A DNA stretch of 64,000 bases from Cladorhizidae sp. MBARI D1340-BT2 (Eukaryota; Porifera; Demospongiae; Poecilosclerida; Cladorhizidae), in assembly GCA_028752905.1 (NCBI GenBank), contig JAQNBH010000003.1, positions 41,406,187 through 41,470,186 of the forward strand, in the 5' to 3' direction. Within the stretch, counting starts at the first letter, position 1. The number at the start of each line of letters is the position of its first letter. Below are positions 58,361-64,000 of this stretch, piece by piece. The position numbers were made by a program, and so were the translations under genes. The notes under the pieces are model-generated. The model had not been told where the DNA came from. It did no database searches and saw nothing but the letters and a program-made list of their open reading frames with translations.

Positions 58361-59339
58361 ATCTATTTAAGTATACCTTCATCCTAGTCTCATGGTTATG
58401 TTACATGACAGATGTTGCTTCATCACAGATGTTGCTGCAATCCTATATGTAAAATATATTGATAAGTGAACAACTGAATGTGAGCAAGGACTATATAACA
58501 AAACCAGCACAGTGTTCTCAGGAAAGAAAAGGCTATTTAGCTAAGCTAGATAGCTATTAACTGCTAACTAGGAATATGGGTGCGCTAGCTTGCTAGTACT
58601 TTAGCCAGCTAGCTATATGGGTGCGCTAGCTGGTTAGCTACTTGGGTCCGTTAGCTAGCTAGATTCATGAAGCGCTAGGCTATTTAGCTACGCTAGCTAA
58701 ATTATTTACTATTCTACACTATTTAGATGCGCTACCTGAACTATTTACTATACACTATTTAGCTTGATCTAACAGTCATAAAAGAAACTACTAGGTTAGC
58801 TGAAGCGTACTGTGTACTGATTAGTTGCTGCAGTGCATGGAAGCATGTAGTCTTCTGGTGGTAAAGTTTGATGATTACTCAAGTCATGCATGTGGGAAAA
58901 TACAGACGGGCCCAATCCTTGAAGAATTTTTTATCTGCCAGTTTGCTCTTAGTGGAGGAATCAAAACTCGCTGCACTTTCTTAACACTTAACACTGGAGA
59001 AAACCCATTTAGGCGTGATTTTAACTGATATATGAGCTTTGGTTTGGCAGGTCTTCTGCTATCTACTGAAAGAATGCTCATAATAATTGTTTTACGATAG
59101 AACTAGACTTAAGGGCAGGGGTATCAAAGGTCAAATATGTTAAAAAATGTTGTCCATTAAAAATATTGTTTTCTAAGACTGCAATTTTTTAGGTACACCT
59201 TATATTTATCAAATGATAGAGCCTTTTATTGACTTTAAAATGGCATATAATATGAGAAAGAAGTGACATTATTGGGTGAATGACAGGCAAAATGGTTGAG
59301 TCATTCAATTGACACTTGGGAAAGTTCTCTCCAAGGTCA
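58361..59339. other. Non-coding; GCTAGCTA-rich stretch
   Basis: 58520-58740 is dominated by GCTAGCTAG and TTAGCTA motifs with short repeats of GGGTGCGCTAGCT. The remainder up to the segmental duplication shows no gene. A plus frame at 58825-59028 has no recognised domain. Confidence 0.5.
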
Positions 59340-60723
59340 GTACCTCAAACCTGTTTTGTGTGTAGCTAAAGCATCCTGCTATACTGCAACTGAAGTGATA
59401 GATAAGTGGAATTAATGAATATTAATTTTCCAATGTGCTGATTAAGATCCCTTGAAGGTGAATGACAATATTTGGTGTTGGTATAGGTCATGCTCAGAGA
59501 GTCTGTTTATATTAACATATGACATGGTGCTTTCATATTTGTTCCTGGCAATTACATACAGAAAAACATATTATCTATTATCTCTCAACCTTGCTACTCT
59601 CCAGATCATTCCATTGAATACTTGACAATTTGCCTATTAAAAAAATTATCACTTGACTTAATCCTATTCGGGCTGGCTTATGAGTTTTTACAAATCTACT
59701 CTTAGTATGGGTGGGGTGGAGTAAGGAAGATAGTTCATGGAGTGTTCTATTGGGTTATTTCTGTGGATATTTCCCTGAGACATGACTTAGAGGAGGGGAT
59801 GGCTTGCGGAGAGTTGGCATGCTGGGAAAAGGTTTAGGGAAAGACACTTGCTGGAGGGGAGAAGGCTTGGGGACTGTTGGCATTCATGACTTGGAGGATG
59901 GGGAAAAATTGGGAAGAGTTAACATGCAAGACTTGTGCAGCCTCCCTCAGCAGAAGGGCTTCCACAAACAGCAATGAAGGTCCGGAAGATATAGTTCATA
60001 ATTGGGGTTGTAATTGGCAGCAATTACCTCTTACCTTTTTCTCACTTATGCATCAACAGAAGTCAAGTTTTACTGCACGACTTGGAGTAGGGGAGAAGAC
60101 TTGATTGAAGTATGAGTGGATGTTTGTTTTAGCTAGTGTCTTCCATTCATTCTCTTGCAGATATCTGGGCCTGAGTATGAGTATACAAGGGACTTGGTTA
60201 AATTCTTGCCATAAGGTTGCTTGGGTATTTTCTGGCCTCAACTTGGTGCTGGTGTGCTTCTATTGCTAGCTTAAGGATGCTTATGCGCCACCTTTCATCA
60301 CACCTCGATCATGTGTTTATGATGGGAAGAGTATGAGTTTGTGTATATACAGGAATTTAACTATAATGTGCTTATGCCACATTCATGCTTAATGTACTTG
60401 TTGTTCCAAATGTGTTGGAGACAGTTCCATCCAGAAAGTTAACCAAGTTGCCTTCCTGCTTGTCAAATATGAATTTTAGTTGGAAAAATGTGTGCCCAAC
60501 TTGGTTTAGAATTGTTTTAATTGCATTAACTCTCATATCCAGCTTTAAAAGCCATCATCCAGGTATCTCTTCTAGGAAAGTGGTTGTTTAGTTGCTTTAG
60601 TTAGGAACTCTTCCTCAATGCATATGCATGCCATAAAGATGGAGACAAAGGTGGATGAAAATTTTGTGCACATGGCTGTTCCACATGTATGAGTACTCAA
60701 TGAACTCTCAGTTGACATAATAA

Positions 60724-60877
60724 CATTACAATAACCTTCTCGATAATTAAATTGAAATTGTATTCTCTCGATGTTTCGACTAGATGCTCTAGTGTTCATC
60801 AGGAAGGCTAGAGAATCTAGTCGAAGTGTCGAGAGAATACAATGTCAAGTTGATCATTGAGAAGGTTATTGTAATGT
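60724..60877. mobile_element. Foldback MITE in segmental copy 2
   Basis: Counterpart of 1402-1555, with CATTACAATAACCTT and its inverted partner at the ends. Confidence 0.8.
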
Positions 60878-61877
60878 GTGATGCTTGAGTAATATTATAT
60901 CTATGTGGTTTTCTAGTGTTCCTCATCATGTGCTCATCAGGTAAGTGAGCATCAAAGTTGTCTAGTCTTCCTGCCATGTGCTCATCATGAAAGGGAGTAT
61001 CAAAGTTTTCTAGTGTTTTAGACCCTTCCTCCTGGTGTGTTATTTTAAGGTAGAATGTGGAGACATCTATGAAGAGTGAGGTGCCATCTGGAGGTGCTGC
61101 TGTCAGAAACCTGAATGCTTTACTTTTGGACTGACCCTCATGTGTGTGTGTGGAGGGAGGGGGGAGGGGGGGGGAGAGAGGTTATCATTGGTCTTGTTAG
61201 TGGAGTGGGCAAAAAAAATAGAGTTTGTGTCTCACTCACTATCTGCTGTAGGCCACCAGTTCATCCATTCCAACAGGAGCAATGCAAAACAACCCAAGAA
61301 GAAAGGACACATGACATCCAGGCCACCTCAGCTTAGCACACTGAAATGTGATTGATCATGCCAGAAATCAATACATTGTATAGTAAAGGCTATGGAACAA
61401 GGTATGTGCACATTATATTCAGGTACTTGCACCACTGGACACACCACAAGAGTATGCATGCATAATATCTTTCTAGTATTTCTGATAAAAATATATCGGA
61501 AAGTTTTCTTCGTAAGTGGGGTGAGAAAATAACATGATGGTAATAGTCTATCCTAGGGGAGTATAACTCTATTCGTGGGTGTTACATTCATTATGTGCAA
61601 TGTTTTAATATGTCTGTCTGTTGGTATGTTCAGTTCTACACAACTCTTCCAGGTCTGAAACAGACCATATCCAATTCCTCACTGGTGGCATTTGGATGAC
61701 CTAAGAACCTGAGAGACATCCTCTCTGTCTGTGTTTCTTTGTCCTTATGTAAACTCCCACAGAGGACCTACTAATGTGGGACTAAGGGATAACTCAGCCA
61801 GGTGAAGAACATAGGCTGGGATTTGGGCCAATAGTTCATAGATTAATTTACATAGGTATAAGACAGTCTTCTTTAAT

Positions 61878-62206
61878 TTACATACATATAGCACTATATT
61901 CATGTTCTGGAAGTTGCTGTTCTAGAGTATTAGTAGCAGCGATATCCTCATACAATGCTGTCTCAGTCTCCTCATAGATCTCCATATCAGAAACTTGAAT
62001 TTCATCTGGCATTGGATGAGCTTGTAAGGGCAGTCTGGCTGGCACAGCTTGTGTGGTTGGGCAGGATGGAGGCAGTGTCTCGCTCTTTTTCCTTTTCCAC
62101 CACCTGGAGGCCATCAGTGTGCCCACCCCAGCAAGAGCACCACCCACGAGTAGCCCAAGGAAGTAGCACACACCAGATATAATCAATATAGTTGGGCTCA
62201 GCTTAC
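61878..62206 (-). CDS. Second receptor gene, transmembrane/tail exon
   Basis: Paralogue of exon 5 at 2637-2926 with the same acceptor and phase (exon starts at 62206). The helix (ILIISGVCYFLGLLVGG) has Gly where copy 1 has Glu401. The tail carries YEET, YEDI and, because the frame stays open, a third motif YSAI three residues from the end, giving a tail about 13 residues longer than copy 1. About 17 of 77 aligned residues differ although the adjacent intron is nearly identical. Functional potential is intact as far as seen. Confidence 0.88.
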
Positions 62207-63927
62207 CTGTGAGACACAAAATATTTAAATCATGTTAGAAGTACTAAAATGTTGGAAAGAGGATAATGTGCACATTATATTCTCAGAGTTAGTTGCACCA
62301 CTGGCCACTCTGAACACACCATAACATATCGAGTGTGCATGCATAATGTATTTTATGGGGCAGGACTGGATTTCATTAATGGAAGGTTTTCCACTTTAAG
62401 TAAAGTGAGAAAATGACAGTCCAGACTAGTGCCACATAACATTATTCATAGGGCATACAAAATTAACAATACTACTTCAAGCATTGTATTTATATAGAGG
62501 CTGAAGCCAATTGAAGTAAGGTGGGCAGGCCAAATATTGCATATGTAGTGCACGACTTATATGAAGTGGGTGTCTCCCCTCTCACATGAAACCTACAAGG
62601 CAAATTTGGATTGATATAAATCTGTCCTCTAGGAATAATATATAGCTAACTACATGCATATTTTTAATATGTCTTCAGGCCAAAACTGACCAAGCTAACT
62701 AGTAGCTGAAGCCCTATAAAATACATATTTGTATTTATATATATGTGCTCCGGTTGAAACCAATCATGGAAAGTAAATGGGATGATTACTTGTAGATAGT
62801 TATGCTGTTTATGTGTTCTCTGAATACATTCTAGCACTAACTAGGTGCAGCTGCTGTTTTGCAACTTTAAAGGTGGTGAACGCCAACAAAAAGTGCTTAT
62901 GTCAAGTAGGTAATGATCTTAACAATGTGGAGTCTTGTGCATGGTTTGGATATGAAAATGTGACATACAATATTAGACAATAACTAGGTGGCAAGATAAT
63001 TGGTGTAAAGCTGAGTGTAATATAATGGTAAAGGAATAGAACACAAGACACTGTGTGAAATATATATGTATATAGCAGTATGTATCAGCCGTAGTTATTC
63101 ATTGCATATTTATCAAGACCAGCAATCAGATGAACACACTAAAGTTGGAGAAGGCAAACCAGAGCTCCCATCCAGACATACATAGGCATTAGACACAATA
63201 AAATGAGAACAGACCATGGCTCTCACTACCACACTTATGCATTGACACTGTAGCAGGTTTGACATAGATATAGAATATTCACAGAGGGCCAGCCAATTAG
63301 ATCGAAGACGATTATGTGATAGTTAATGGCTAGAGGGAGAAAGAGCGATGTGTGAGGCTAGCTAGGTTAAGTTAATTTTAACTGGTGAGTTTAGTACATT
63401 GTTAGTGGTTACCTGCAAAGTAACATGTGAAACTCTGAATTTCTACAATAAAATAACTATTTACTTGCACAAAGCCTTTTGAACCCACTCTTCCTGATCA
63501 TTACACCCGATCATTACATCTTGATTACCAGATCAACTATCACTCTCTGACTAACAATATGGAGTAATGTTACAGCGTCACAGATTTGCTGGTTGAGTAC
63601 TGGAGGAGCACGATGTCATGGTTTCCTGATATGCCATGGTGCTATGTCTTAGCTACTAGTAATTATTGATAGTTAGAGCAGCTTACTGGGCAAGCTCAGA
63701 TATGTTTAGCTTGGCAGTGTGTAGAGTTGAATTTTTAGTTTTTGTTTAGGTAATATTAGATGCGATGTGGCATATGTGGTGGTGAAAGGGTTAAATTTAC
63801 AATAGAAATGTGCCATATTACAAGTGGTGGTGAAAGATTAAACAATTACAATATAACAAACCATCTAATTCAAACTTAAAAATAGAGTCAGTCCTGGTAC
63901 ACCAAAGCCAATCACAGGCCAGCTCAC
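62207..63927 (-). other. Second receptor gene, intron 4
   Basis: Counterpart of 2927-4706, GT-AG bounded, with a single 56-bp unit near 62320-62370. No gene inside. Confidence 0.75.
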
Positions 63928-63975
63928 CATCAGTTGGAGCAGTTCGAGCAGTTGTGGGTGGAGTGGTTGTGGGGT
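63928..63975 (-). CDS. Second receptor gene, stalk exon (gene continues beyond the window)
   Basis: Identical to 4707-4754 over 48 bp, with AG acceptor and GTGAGC donor, phase 1 at both ends. Upstream ectodomain exons should lie to the right of 64000 and are not seen. Confidence 0.8.
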
Positions 63976-64000
63976 CTACAATCAAAATGACATAATTATA

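Larger units (their letters stand above)
59340..64000. repeat. Segmental duplication, copy 2
   Basis: Direct repeat of 1-4779, continuing past the right edge. Non-coding parts are nearly identical to copy 1; differences include loss of one 56-bp unit, an 8-bp deletion beside the stalk exon donor and several indels near 59760-59830. Offset is 59339 at the start and 59221 at the end. Confidence 0.93.

Overview
This window looks like nuclear DNA of an invertebrate animal. It is AT-rich, has GT-AG introns, shows no bacterial operon layout, and is packed with decayed transposons and minisatellites. A sponge-like (demosponge) source fits the TAGC/CATG-rich low-complexity sequence and the kinds of elements present, but that is inference and no marker gene here proves it.

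The one host gene that can be modelled end to end is on the minus strand between 12821 and 2637. Five exons (12788-12821, 11988-12296, 6957-7688, 4707-4754, 2637-2926) join through GT-AG introns that are all phase 1. They encode about 470 residues: a signal peptide split over exons 1 and 2, a C-W-C immunoglobulin domain, a larger exon with an Ig-like W/DxGxY domain and a degenerate second domain, a Thr/Pro stalk, one transmembrane helix, and a short tail with an ITAM-like tyrosine pair. It looks like an immune- or allorecognition-type surface receptor.

The 3' part of this gene and its flank (1-4779) recurs in the same orientation at 59340-64000, so the window lies between the matching parts of two tandem receptor genes about 59 kb apart. 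The second gene runs off the right edge. Flanks and introns of the two copies are nearly identical and the 48-bp stalk exon is identical. The transmembrane/tail exon is clearly diverged, mostly by amino-acid-changing substitutions, and carries a different set of tyrosine motifs.

The introns of the first copy are built largely of minisatellites. Intron 1 is almost entirely a 46-bp array whose unit is a copy of the exon 1 splice donor. Intron 2 carries a 23-bp array, a 54-bp array and a poly-C tract.

From 13 to 59 kb the DNA is a transposon graveyard. It holds a broken pogo/Tigger element (17.5-19.5 kb); two related 5-6 kb composite blocks (19.9-25.8 and 26.8-31.8 kb) that share ends but have different transposase cores; two tRNA-derived SINE-like units between them; a hAT MITE with a perfect 8-bp target duplication (32.7-33.7 kb); two Ty3/gypsy fragments with integrase ahead of reverse transcriptase (35.9-38.1 and 38.3-39.8 kb); one nearly complete conventional Ty3/gypsy element with both LTRs (40.5-45.0 kb); a frameshifted coiled-coil reading frame (45.2-45.7 kb); a large foldback element split by a hAT transposon with perfect target duplications (46.8-50.5 kb); a gag-integrase fragment (53.8-55.5 kb); and a possible piggyBac-like remnant with an intron (57.7-58.4 kb). 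No rRNA gene, intact tRNA gene or CRISPR array was found.
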